Source of the DNA: Pseudomonadota bacterium
Lineage (GTDB): Bacteria; Pseudomonadota; Alphaproteobacteria; Rhizobiales; Segnochrobactraceae
Direction of reading: 5' to 3'
Assembly (NCBI GenBank): GCA_023442215.1
Contig: JAEZMP010000367.1
Coordinates: 1-6,272 of the forward strand
DNA: 6,272 nucleotides
Positions within the stretch are counted from its first letter, which is position 1. Each line of letters starts with the position of its first letter. The notes beneath the pieces were generated by a model. The model worked only from the letters and a program-made list of their open reading frames with translations. It made no database searches and was not told the DNA's origin. Shown piece by piece: positions 1 to 6,272 of this stretch. A program made the position numbers and the translations under genes.

Positions 1-1574
1 ATAGCTTGTTCTACACAATTAGAGCTATAGTGAATAATGGCCTTGAAAAAGATATTAATATATTCATCGTATCCAGATATGCAAATGATGTGACTGGGAA
101 AGAAGAAAGATTATGTCCTGAAAATGCTACTTTGTCTGGTCTGGGCAAGGGAATGAAGCATGAGGTTTTAGGAATAAATTGCAGGTTTATTGACATTGAT
201 GATTCTGCAGATGCAAGTATTATTACATCTGAACTGAAGCAGGTAAGTGAAGCATATCAGGTTGCATATCGTAAAGGTAAAAGGTATGTAGAGGAATTTA
301 GTAATTATGATATAGATACAGCTGATAACCAGAAGATAGAGATAAAGGAAGATGGGGTTTATATAATTACTGGAGGAACAGGTGGAATAGGGCTTGAGTT
401 TGCTAAATACCTATCAACAAAAAACAAAGCGAAGATAGCTTTGTTAAGCCGAACGGGGATGCCTGAAAGAAATAAGTGGGAGGGTATCTTAAAACATGGA
501 GAAAGTAACGTATGTAAAGGTATAAATTATATCAAAGAAATTGAACAAACTGGCTCAGAGGTTTTTTGCTACAGCGTTGATATAGGTAGTATGGATGAAG
601 TCGAAAATGTAATAAATAAACTTAGAGCACGCTTTGGAAGAATAAACGGTATATTTCATTGTGCTGGTGTTGCTGGAGGTAGTTTCCTTATTAGAAGAAC
701 GGAAAAAGAGGTTGAAGAGGTTTTAGGTCCTAAAGTCTTTGGTACATGGATTTTGGATTATCTAACTCGAATTGATAACCCCGACTTCTTTGTAATGTGC
801 TCATCTGGACTTTCCGTGGTAGGTGAACCTGGTAATAGTGACTATACAGCAGCAAATTGCTATTTAGGTACGTACTCTGCGTATAGGCGAAAAAAAGGCA
901 TGAAAACCCTTGTACTTGATTGGCCGTCATGGAAGGAAACAGGCATGTCTGTGCGTTTCGGCATTAACAAAGACATGGTATTTAAAGCTTTATCTACAGA
1001 GCAGGCAGTTAATGTACTTGAAGAAGCTATGAATAAGGATATAAATAGGCTTTTGATCGGTAAGCTTAATGATGACCCTCAATATTTGTATATGTTAGAT
1101 TGGGCTACCTTCCGATTGCCTCCTAAACTTATTTCGTATATTGAAAAACTTAGTGATCAAGGTGCAAAAAAAGATAGGGTTTCCAAACACAGTCAAAATC
1201 AAAGTGTCGAGCTAAAAGGCAGGGATTCTCTTGAATTCAGTGAAATAGAAAAGATAGTTGCCGGTATATATTATGAGATATTAGGACTGGAAGAGATAAA
1301 CATCTATGATAGTTTTTTTGAACTAGGGGGAGATTCAATAATGCTAAATAGGTTGTATGTGCTTCTTGACAGGCAATTTCCAGGTAAGCTAAAGCTTATA
1401 GACGCTTTTTCTTATACTTCCATCGCAAGTATGTCACAGCATCTAGCTGGGGGGATGTCGGAAACTGCTGCAACTTCGGATGTGGAATTGAATGAATTTA
1501 TAAATATGTTTGATGAAATTGACAAGGGTAACTTAAGTATTGAAGATGCGGTAAAGAGCATATATGACTTATAA
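1..1574 (+). CDS. Trans-AT polyketide synthase, C-terminal part (KR-ACP-docking tail), 5' end cut off by window edge
   Basis: This is the last 523 residues of a large modular polyketide synthase. The reading frame is already open at the first complete codon (position 3), and the first visible residues lie inside a KR structural subdomain, so the true start is upstream; a TTG at position 6 is not the real start. Domains in order: the end of the KR structural subdomain (to about 300), the catalytic KR (about 357-1070) with a TGGTGGIG nucleotide-binding loop and the Ser/Tyr/Asn catalytic set, an ACP (about 1239-1445) with the GGDSI phosphopantetheine site, and a tail (1479-1571) resembling trans-AT docking elements. 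It should reduce the beta-keto group on its own ACP and pass the chain to the protein encoded 40 bases downstream. Whether its module also holds a dehydratase cannot be seen. The TAA stop is at 1572-1574. The spacing suggests co-transcription with the next gene. The domain calls are firm; the substrate and product are unknown. Confidence 0.95.
   Translation, partial: SLFYTIRAIVNNGLEKDINIFIVSRYANDVTGKEERLCPENATLSGLGKGMKHEVLGINCRFIDIDDSADASIITSELKQVSEAYQVAYRKGKRYVEEFSNYDIDTADNQKIEIKEDGVYIITGGTGGIGLEFAKYLSTKNKAKIALLSRTGMPERNKWEGILKHGESNVCKGINYIKEIEQTGSEVFCYSVDIGSMDEVENVINKLRARFGRINGIFHCAGVAGGSFLIRRTEKEVEEVLGPKVFGTWILDYLTRIDNPDFFVMCSSGLSVVGEPGNSDYTAANCYLGTYSAYRRKKGMKTLVLDWPSWKETGMSVRFGINKDMVFKALSTEQAVNVLEEAMNKDINRLLIGKLNDDPQYLYMLDWATFRLPPKLISYIEKLSDQGAKKDRVSKHSQNQSVELKGRDSLEFSEIEKIVAGIYYEILGLEEINIYDSFFELGGDSIMLNRLYVLLDRQFPGKLKLIDAFSYTSIASMSQHLAGGMSETAATSDVELNEFINMFDEIDKGNLSIEDAVKSIYDL
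3..1070 (+). other. Ketoreductase domain of upstream synthase (structural subdomain incomplete)
   Basis: The domain is an NADPH-dependent KR of the short-chain dehydrogenase fold. The structural half is visible from its middle, including a stretch of the usual form 'P-x-N-A-x-x-x-G-x-G'. The catalytic half has the Rossmann loop TGGTGGIG (369-392), the HxAG motif (657-668), the catalytic Ser as the second of the SS pair (804-806), Tyr 13 residues later (843-845) and Asn four residues after that (855-857). All are intact, so it should be active. The position of the final Asp in the 'LDD' motif of B-type KRs is Gly here (678-680, HCAGVAGG), and the Trp eight residues before Tyr that marks many A-type KRs is Val. 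By family rules the missing Asp favours an A-type (L-hydroxyl) product, but only weakly. Confidence 0.93.
1239..1445 (+). other. Acyl carrier protein domain, upstream synthase
   Basis: This is a four-helix carrier domain of about 69 residues. The signature is LGGDSIML, with the phosphopantetheine-bearing Ser encoded at 1335-1337. The 'GGDS' form also occurs in NRPS peptidyl carriers, but the position directly after a KR makes ACP the right call. A Trp shortly after the Ser, seen in many beta-branching ACPs, is absent, so no beta-branch is predicted here. As the last domain before the C-terminal tail, it should deliver the chain to KS1 of the next protein. Confidence 0.93.
1479..1571 (+). other. 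Putative C-terminal docking element
   Basis: The final 31 residues, after the ACP, form a short charged, helix-prone tail containing 'EIDKGNLSIEDAVKSI'. Tails of the pattern 'l-x-x-i-x-x-G-x-l-s-x-e-e-A-x-x-x-l' are common at C-termini of trans-AT synthase proteins and are thought to dock with N-terminal helices of the next protein. The start of the following protein has a matching 'VNSKKMDKNTGATILKML' segment. The role is inferred from position and pattern. Confidence 0.6.
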
Positions 1575-1599
1575 ATAATATAAATCACTAATACCATAT

Positions 1600-1607
1600 A
1601 GAGAGGA
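1600..1607 (+). promoter_or_regulatory. Ribosome binding site for the second synthase gene
   Basis: The purine run AGAGAGGA lies about 7-8 bases before the ATG at 1615, a good Shine-Dalgarno match and spacing for a Firmicute. An in-frame TAA at 1576-1578 blocks any upstream extension, and no other start codon lies between it and 1615, so this site fixes the start. The rest of the 40-base gap (1575-1614) is AT-rich, with no hairpin terminator or convincing -35/-10 pair, which fits read-through from the upstream gene. Confidence 0.8.
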
Positions 1608-1614
1608 ATATATA

Positions 1615-1725
1615 ATGGATAGAGTTTACAAGTATATTATTGACGGGGTTAATTCAAAAAAGATGGATAAGAATACAGGTGCAACAATCCTTAAGATGCT
1701 TAAGGATGAGGGCACTAAATCAGAA
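1615..1725 (+). other. Putative N-terminal docking domain
   Basis: Residues 1-37 precede the KS1 core and start MDRVYKYIIDGVNSKKMDKN. The pattern, two short helices with a 'k-x-l/m-d/s-k-x-x-A' turn and then Leu/Lys-rich residues, is typical of N-termini of trans-AT synthases that begin with a KS and receive a chain from another protein. It probably pairs with the tail of the upstream protein. The assignment rests on position and pattern. Confidence 0.65.
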
Positions 1726-4700
1726 GATGATATTGCCGTCATAGGAGTGGGTTCTAGTCTGCCACTTGCAGAAGATATCTATGAGTATTGGGAAAATGTG
1801 AAAAATGGTATTAGTTGTATGAGTCGTTTTCCTGAGAAAAGGCAGAAAGATATAGAACGGTATTTACTGGCTTCAGAAATAGATGATGGTGAAGAAATAA
1901 AGTTTGTAGATGGGTCATATATAGATAGTATAGACGGGTTCGACTATAAGCTTTTCAGGTTATCTCCAAAGGAAGCAAGCGTAATGGATCCATACCAGAG
2001 AGTATTTCTGCAAACTGTTTGGAAGGCTATAGAAGATTCTGGGTATGGAGGCAGCAAGCTGGCAGGAAGCAAAACGGGAGTTTTCGTGGGTTTTGCCTCT
2101 AATGCACATGATTCTTACTACAAAATGGTTTATTCGATGGATCCTAGTCTTATGTCAATTGCTGCAGTAGGCAACATAACTGCTATAATTCCTACTAGAA
2201 TAGCATACTTATTAGATTTACGCGGACCCACGATGGTAATTGACACTGCCTGTTCTTCTTCATTAGTTGCAGTGCATCAGGCCTGCAGCGCTATAAGGAA
2301 TGGGGATTGTGATATGGCTATTGCTGGTGGTATAAAAATCAATCTTATCCCAATTGACAAGGATTATACCAGGATGGGTTTCGAATCCTCTGACGGATAC
2401 ACAAGAACCTTTGATGACTTTTCTGATGGTATTGGTAAAGGGGAAAGTGTTATATCTGTGGTACTAAAACCTTTAAGTAAGGCAAAGCGGGACAAAGATA
2501 ACATATATGCTGTAATAAAAGGAAGTGCCATTAACCAGGACGGTAGTTCTATAGGTATTACGGCTCCGAATCCCCAAGCACAGGTTGATGTCATATCAAA
2601 AGCTTGGGAAGAGGCGGGCATAGATCCCTGTACTCTTTCATATATAGAAGCTCACGGTACAGGTACCAGACTTGGAGATCCTATTGAAATTGATTCTATA
2701 AACAATGCCTTTAGAAAGTATACTGATAGGTCACAATTTTGTCCAATCGGCACCATTAAACCAATTACTGGACATACCTATGAAAGCTCAGGATTGTTAG
2801 GGCTGTTGAATGTTATAATGGCACTAAAAAATAAAGAGATACCACCAAGTATAAATTTTAATAAACCAAATATCAGCATAGATTTTAAAAATTCACCTGT
2901 ATATGTTAATACAAGACTTAGAAAATGGGAAGATAACGGGTTACCTATGAGATGTGCCATAAATTCTTTTGGAGTTAGCGGCACAAATTGTCATATGATA
3001 TTGGAGGAAGCACCTGTTATAAGGGATGAGTCTGAAACAATGAATTTACAGGTTCTGACCCTTTCAACAAAAAGCGAATCTTCATTGTTAATGCTGATAA
3101 AGGAATATGACAAATTCCTAGAGGATAAAAGTGATACACAACTTGGTAATATATGTTATACAGCAAATACCGGACGAGGACAGTATAGCCATAGGTTAGT
3201 GTTAATTGTTAATAATATATGTGAACTAAAGGAAAGAATACGTGAACTTTGTAATTCCAAACTTACTGTTGGAAGAAACGAAGGGTATTTTTACGATGAA
3301 CATAAAATAGTTCCTGGTAGTAAACAGGCAAGAAATGCGGGAGAGATTACGGAAGCAGAGAGGAATAATTTTACCAGAAACGTAAAAGAAAAAATTGAGG
3401 AATTTAATAAAGCAGGCAGCGAAAGTAAAGACATATTAATGACCATTTGTGAGTTATATACCAAAGGGGCAGATATAGATTGGAAGGAAATATATAAGGG
3501 GAGAACTATGAGGAAAATTAGTCTGCCGATATATCCCTTTGAAAATGAAAGATGTTGGGTAGACATTCCTCTGGCGGATATAGATCCTATAGAACCAGAT
3601 TTGGAAAACGAAAACCAATTCTATACGGTAAAGTGGACACAGGAAGAAATATTAAATGACAGTAAAACAATTGACGGAGTTGTTCTGGTACTTATAGATA
3701 AAGATTCAAAAAATATAAAGATTAGCAATGATATAATTGCGTTTCTAAAAGAAAGAATAGAAGTCATAGAAGTAAACTTGGGTCAAAGTTTTGAAAAGAT
3801 TGGAGCACATACTTATTTTCTGAATAATAATGAGGATGACTATATTAAATTATTTGAAGATATTAAAGAAAAGAAGATATCACAAGTAATCCATTTGCTT
3901 ACTTTAGATAACAAGGATGAAATAACAAGCATTGAAGAGCTGGAAGAAAGCCAAAGACGGGGATGTTACAGCCTTTATCATTTTGCTAAAGCTGTAATAA
4001 AATGTGATGTAAAGGATAGCATAGACGTAGTTATTATAACAGAATACGCTAATGAAGTTTCGGGTGATGAGGAAAGAATAAAACCACAAAATGCCTCGAT
4101 ACTGGGATTTGGGAAATCTATTAATAAAGAACTTCCAATGATGAAATGCAGATGCATAGATATTGATAATGATACGTCAATACAGGAATTTAGTTCAGAA
4201 CTTGAGTTCGTAGGCAAAGACTATGTTTCAGCTTATCGAAAAGGTAAGAGGTATGTAGAAGTATTTTCCTCTATAGATAATCCAAATATTTTAGAAGAAC
4301 AGCCTAGGATTAAAGAACAAGGTGTCTATGTTATTACAGGGGGAACTGGTGGCATTGGCCTAGAGATTGCTAAAAGCCTTGCAGCTGAGAAGAAAGTCAA
4401 TCTTATGTTACTTAACCGTTCCACCCTTCCTATGCTTAAAGAATGGGATAATGTACTAGCAGTAGACGATCAAAAGACAATAAAGAAAATAGAAACTATA
4501 AGGGAAATTGAGAAAACAGGATCAAAAGTCGAAACGTATCAAGTTGATGTATCCAATGAAAAAGACTTAGCACAAGTATTATCAGACATAAGAAAGAAGT
4601 ACGGATACATAAATGGAGTCATTCATAGTGCTGGAATAGCACAAGACTGTGCTTTAGCAGATAAAGAAGGGGAGTCCTTTAAACAGGTTATTTCTCCTAA

Positions 4701-6272
4701 GATATACGGTACATGGATCCTTGACAAACTTACCGAGATGGACGATTTGGACTTTTTTGTTATGTTTTCATCGGTTGCAACTATTTTCACCATGTTTGGG
4801 CAGGGAGACTATACAGCGGCGAATGCATATATGGATTCGTATACTGCATATAGAAGCAAACAAGGAAAAAGAACCCTTACGATAAACTGGACAACCTGGA
4901 AAGAAACAGGAATGGGGGCCGATAGTGGATTTAGTTTTGACACAATATTTAAAACTTTGCCTACTTCAGAGGGGATAGAGGGTTTTAGGAGACTACTGAG
5001 TATAAATGAGAAGAGGGTTTTAGTAGGGAAAATTAACTATGACGGAGTAGGAGTTTCTTTATTAGAGCGTTCAGGGGTAAAACTGTCAGAAGACATATCC
5101 CAAAAGATGGTCATGTTTAAAAAACAGTCAGGCAGAGCAAAAAAGAGATTATCTGAGAGAATTACTGATGATTGTGCTGAAGTCAGATTAATAGGCCGTA
5201 ACAGCGGAAGATATACAGAAATCGAGAAAGAAATAGCAGAAATCTGTAGAAATGTACTGGGCTTTAGTGAACTCGATGTCTATGACAATTTTTTTGAGAT
5301 GGGTGCTGACTCCATAATACTTATGAAGATACAAGCTGAAATTGAAAAAAAATTCCCTATTAAGATAACAGTAACAGATATGTTTGAATACTCATCCATT
5401 TCTAAGCTGGCTGAATATATAGTAGAAAAATATGATCCAACCAGTACTAAATCTTGTAAGAAAATTAATCTTAAACAAGGAAATGATGATGATATAGCCA
5501 TTGTTGGTATGGCGTTTAATTTTCCAATGGCTGACAATGTTGATGATTTATGGAGCAACATAAAAAACGGTTTGGATTGTGTGACAGGGCTTCCAGAGTC
5601 AAGGCAAGATGATGTCAACCGCTATATCAGGTTTAAGAATATACCAATCAATGCGGTAGAATATGATACAGGTGCTTTTCTAGATAGAATAGACGGGTTT
5701 GACTATTCATATTTCCGTATGCCGCCAAAGGAAGCAAGCCTTACCGACCCGAACCACAGAATGTTCCTGCAGACAGCATGGGAGGCAATTGAGGATGCGG
5801 GGTACGGAGGGAAAAAAATACTCGGGACTAATACAGGGGTATATTTGGGCTTTGCATCTGCACAGATGTATTTTCTTTGGCTTATTAATGATGTTGAACC
5901 AGATTCACAGTTTGCATCCTTGGTGGGTAATACAGCAGCTGTGACCACAGGAAGGGTATCTTACATGTTTAATCTGAAGGGTCCCAGTATGGTGGTAGAT
6001 ACAGCCTGTTCAGCATCACTTGCAGCAGTGCATCTGGCATGTAGGTCGATAAGAGCCGGAGACTGTGAAATGGCTATAGCAGGCGGTGTGAAGCTTAATT
6101 TGATGCCTGTCCACAAAAAGGATTCACCAAGAGGAATCGGGATGGAATCTGCCGATGGCAGGGCAAGAAGCTTTGATGACAACTCAGATGGAACCGGCTC
6201 TGGTGAAGGAGTTGCAGCAGTACTCCTTAAGCCACTTAAGAAGGCTAAAGAGGATAGGGACAACATATTTGC
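1615..6272 (+). CDS. Trans-AT polyketide synthase, docking-KS-KR-ACP-KS..., 3' end beyond window
   Basis: One uninterrupted reading frame of 1552 complete codons starts at an ATG with a strong ribosome binding site and runs off the window. Domains by residue: docking-like helices 1-37, KS1 38-467, post-KS linker 468-668, KR 669-1141, ACP 1201-1270, KS2 from 1293 on. It forms one complete module plus the start of the next. No acyltransferase is present: there is no GHSxG motif, and the linker runs straight into YPFENERCW and then the KR. The extender unit must therefore come from a free-standing AT, which defines the trans-AT class. No dehydratase, enoylreductase or methyltransferase is seen before the ACP, so the module should leave a beta-hydroxyl for KS2. 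The protein should act in the cytoplasm as a homodimer and receive its chain from the ACP encoded just upstream. No gene name is assigned because the pathway product is unknown. KS1 has unusual motif substitutions, described in its own entry. Confidence 0.97.
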   Translation, partial: MDRVYKYIIDGVNSKKMDKNTGATILKMLKDEGTKSEDDIAVIGVGSSLPLAEDIYEYWENVKNGISCMSRFPEKRQKDIERYLLASEIDDGEEIKFVDGSYIDSIDGFDYKLFRLSPKEASVMDPYQRVFLQTVWKAIEDSGYGGSKLAGSKTGVFVGFASNAHDSYYKMVYSMDPSLMSIAAVGNITAIIPTRIAYLLDLRGPTMVIDTACSSSLVAVHQACSAIRNGDCDMAIAGGIKINLIPIDKDYTRMGFESSDGYTRTFDDFSDGIGKGESVISVVLKPLSKAKRDKDNIYAVIKGSAINQDGSSIGITAPNPQAQVDVISKAWEEAGIDPCTLSYIEAHGTGTRLGDPIEIDSINNAFRKYTDRSQFCPIGTIKPITGHTYESSGLLGLLNVIMALKNKEIPPSINFNKPNISIDFKNSPVYVNTRLRKWEDNGLPMRCAINSFGVSGTNCHMILEEAPVIRDESETMNLQVLTLSTKSESSLLMLIKEYDKFLEDKSDTQLGNICYTANTGRGQYSHRLVLIVNNICELKERIRELCNSKLTVGRNEGYFYDEHKIVPGSKQARNAGEITEAERNNFTRNVKEKIEEFNKAGSESKDILMTICELYTKGADIDWKEIYKGRTMRKISLPIYPFENERCWVDIPLADIDPIEPDLENENQFYTVKWTQEEILNDSKTIDGVVLVLIDKDSKNIKISNDIIAFLKERIEVIEVNLGQSFEKIGAHTYFLNNNEDDYIKLFEDIKEKKISQVIHLLTLDNKDEITSIEELEESQRRGCYSLYHFAKAVIKCDVKDSIDVVIITEYANEVSGDEERIKPQNASILGFGKSINKELPMMKCRCIDIDNDTSIQEFSSELEFVGKDYVSAYRKGKRYVEVFSSIDNPNILEEQPRIKEQGVYVITGGTGGIGLEIAKSLAAEKKVNLMLLNRSTLPMLKEWDNVLAVDDQKTIKKIETIREIEKTGSKVETYQVDVSNEKDLAQVLSDIRKKYGYINGVIHSAGIAQDCALADKEGESFKQVISPKIYGTWILDKLTEMDDLDFFVMFSSVATIFTMFGQGDYTAANAYMDSYTAYRSKQGKRTLTINWTTWKETGMGADSGFSFDTIFKTLPTSEGIEGFRRLLSINEKRVLVGKINYDGVGVSLLERSGVKLSEDISQKMVMFKKQSGRAKKRLSERITDDCAEVRLIGRNSGRYTEIEKEIAEICRNVLGFSELDVYDNFFEMGADSIILMKIQAEIEKKFPIKITVTDMFEYSSISKLAEYIVEKYDPTSTKSCKKINLKQGNDDDIAIVGMAFNFPMADNVDDLWSNIKNGLDCVTGLPESRQDDVNRYIRFKNIPINAVEYDTGAFLDRIDGFDYSYFRMPPKEASLTDPNHRMFLQTAWEAIEDAGYGGKKILGTNTGVYLGFASAQMYFLWLINDVEPDSQFASLVGNTAAVTTGRVSYMFNLKGPSMVVDTACSASLAAVHLACRSIRAGDCEMAIAGGVKLNLMPVHKKDSPRGIGMESADGRARSFDDNSDGTGSGEGVAAVLLKPLKKAKEDRDNIF
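1726..3015 (+). other. Ketosynthase KS1, catalytic residues intact but other motifs divergent
   Basis: This is a beta-ketoacyl synthase of about 430 residues (38-467) that should perform decarboxylative Claisen condensation on the chain from the upstream ACP. The active-site Cys is C213 in DTACSSSL (codon 2251-2253), the first His is H347 in EAHGTGT (2653-2655), the second is H387 in GHTYESSG (2773-2775), and the catalytic Lys K382 precedes it. The domain closes with SFGVSGTNCHMILEEAP. Other usually conserved positions are changed: the common K-x-N-x-G-H is KPITGH with Ile at 384, the common GEG after the DG loop is GES with Ser at 278, and DGR is DGY at 262. With Cys, His and His retained, it does not look like the typical non-elongating KS0, which usually loses the first His. 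The substrate clade cannot be set without phylogeny. Confidence 0.95.
3016..3618 (+). other. Post-KS linker / flanking subdomain with no acyltransferase
   Basis: About 200 residues (468-668) follow KS1. The segment begins with a linker of the usual form (LTLSTKSESSL, then NICYTANTGRGQYSHRL) that packs on the KS. It ends with GADIDWKEIY and LPIYPFENERCW (YPF at 640-642, W at 648), which normally follows the AT in cis-AT synthases. Here the two parts are joined by only about 70 polar residues with no GHSxG or other AT motif. This is the hallmark of trans-AT modules and the main evidence for the class. Confidence 0.9.
3619..5040 (+). other. Ketoreductase domain of the complete module
   Basis: This is a full KR (about 669-1141) with a structural half starting at FYTVKW and a catalytic half from about residue 903. 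It has the NADPH loop TGGTGGIG (908-915), HSAGIAQD (D1011), Ser1053 in FSS, Tyr1066 in DYTAAN and Asn1070, with normal 13-residue Ser-to-Tyr spacing, so activity is expected. D1011 matches the last Asp of the B-type 'LDD' motif, predicting a D-configured beta-hydroxyl. The domain resembles the KR of the upstream gene closely (shared AYRKGKRYVE, GTWILD, DYTAAN and WKETGM), so the two are paralogues. With no dehydratase in the module, the hydroxyl should persist unless a later or trans-acting domain removes it. Confidence 0.94.
5215..5421 (+). other. Acyl carrier protein domain of the complete module
   Basis: This carrier domain of about 70 residues (1201-1270) has the signature MGADSIIL, with the phosphopantetheine Ser at residue 1233 (codon 5311-5313). 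It carries the extended chain for KR reduction and then passes it to KS2 in the same polypeptide after a short polar linker (about 1271-1292). It is a single ACP, not a tandem pair. No Trp follows the Ser, so there is no sign of beta-branching. Confidence 0.94.
5491..6272 (+). other. Ketosynthase KS2, N-terminal portion only
   Basis: The domain starts at DDIAIVGMAF (residue 1293), with the active-site Cys at 1465 in DTACSASL (codon 6007-6009). The window stops about 87 residues later, before the HGTGT and GH motifs, so only the Cys can be checked. Motifs that diverge in KS1 are normal here: DGRARSFDD and GEG are present. It should accept the beta-hydroxy chain made by the preceding KS-KR-ACP module. 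From about 5701 the DNA is clearly richer in GC than the segment before it. The type of module it begins is unknown. Confidence 0.93.

Noticed and set aside
6..8. TTG at position 6 as the start of the first gene
   Set aside because: The frame is open upstream of it to the window edge, there is no ribosome binding site, and the encoded protein would start in the middle of a KR structural subdomain.
153..176. A dehydratase-like H-x-x-x-G motif (HEVLG)
   Set aside because: It lies in the KR structural subdomain at the usual place after 'GLGKGM', lacks the following Pro, and has no double-hotdog context.
1575..1614. Promoter or terminator in the gap between the genes
   Set aside because: The gap is only 40 bases, AT-rich, with no stem-loop plus T-run and no convincing promoter pair; only the ribosome binding site is supported.
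1726..3015. KS1 as a non-elongating KS0
   Set aside because: The first catalytic His (HGTGT) and second His (GH) are both present, whereas typical KS0 domains lose the first; the odd residues are reported as a separate observation.
3291..3566. 91-codon hydrophobic reading frame on the - strand
   Set aside because: It is antisense to the post-KS linker. Its hydrophobic look is what the complement of Lys/Glu-rich AT-rich codons gives, and it has no ribosome binding site or family match.
3016..3618. A degenerate acyltransferase between KS1 and the KR
   Set aside because: The segment is too short for an AT (about 200 residues including both flanking linkers) and has no GHSxG; it matches the usual trans-AT linker.
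5280..5618. 112-codon reading frame on the - strand
   Set aside because: It lies wholly antisense to the ACP-KS2 junction, whose + frame has clear family motifs; the antisense product shows no recognisable domain.
5699..5948. Overlapping reading frames on both strands inside KS2
   Set aside because: Both are out of frame with the continuous KS2 coding sequence and have no start context or domain; they reflect the higher GC of this block.
5961..6266. 101-codon reading frame on the - strand at the right edge
   Set aside because: It is antisense to the KS2 active-site region, which is strongly conserved on the + strand.

Overview
The window lies inside a trans-acyltransferase (trans-AT) type I polyketide synthase assembly line. 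It holds the 3' part of one large synthase gene, a 40-base gap, and the 5' part of a second synthase gene that runs off the right edge. Both genes are on the + strand. No tRNA, rRNA, insertion sequence, CRISPR array or complete small gene was found. The AT-rich DNA, frequent AGA and ATA codons and the purine-rich GAGAGG ribosome binding site suggest a low-GC Firmicute, most likely of the Clostridia. The species and the polyketide cannot be named from this window.

Layout: positions 1-1574 encode the end of an upstream synthase: the tail of a ketoreductase (KR) structural subdomain, a catalytic KR, an acyl carrier protein (ACP) and a short C-terminal tail that looks like a docking element. Positions 1615-6272 encode at least 1552 residues of the next synthase: an N-terminal docking-like helix pair, a ketosynthase (KS1), the post-KS linker ending in the usual YPF...W motif, a KR, an ACP, and the first 260 residues of a second ketosynthase (KS2). 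No AT, dehydratase, enoylreductase or methyltransferase domain lies between KS1 and the ACP, so this module is KS-KR-ACP and must be loaded by a separate acyltransferase.

How it should work: the upstream ACP carries a chain whose beta-keto group its own KR can reduce. The chain passes across the protein-protein junction to KS1, is extended by one unit (probably malonyl) supplied in trans, is reduced to a beta-hydroxyl by the second KR, and moves from the second ACP to KS2. The two KRs differ at the stereochemistry-linked aspartate position, so their hydroxyls may have opposite configurations.

The most notable points are a KS1 that keeps its Cys-His-His residues but departs from several other near-invariant motifs, a rise in GC content within KS2, and the docking pair at the gene junction. 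The gene family is well known. Any novelty would lie in the product and in the KS1 variant, not in a new class of system.
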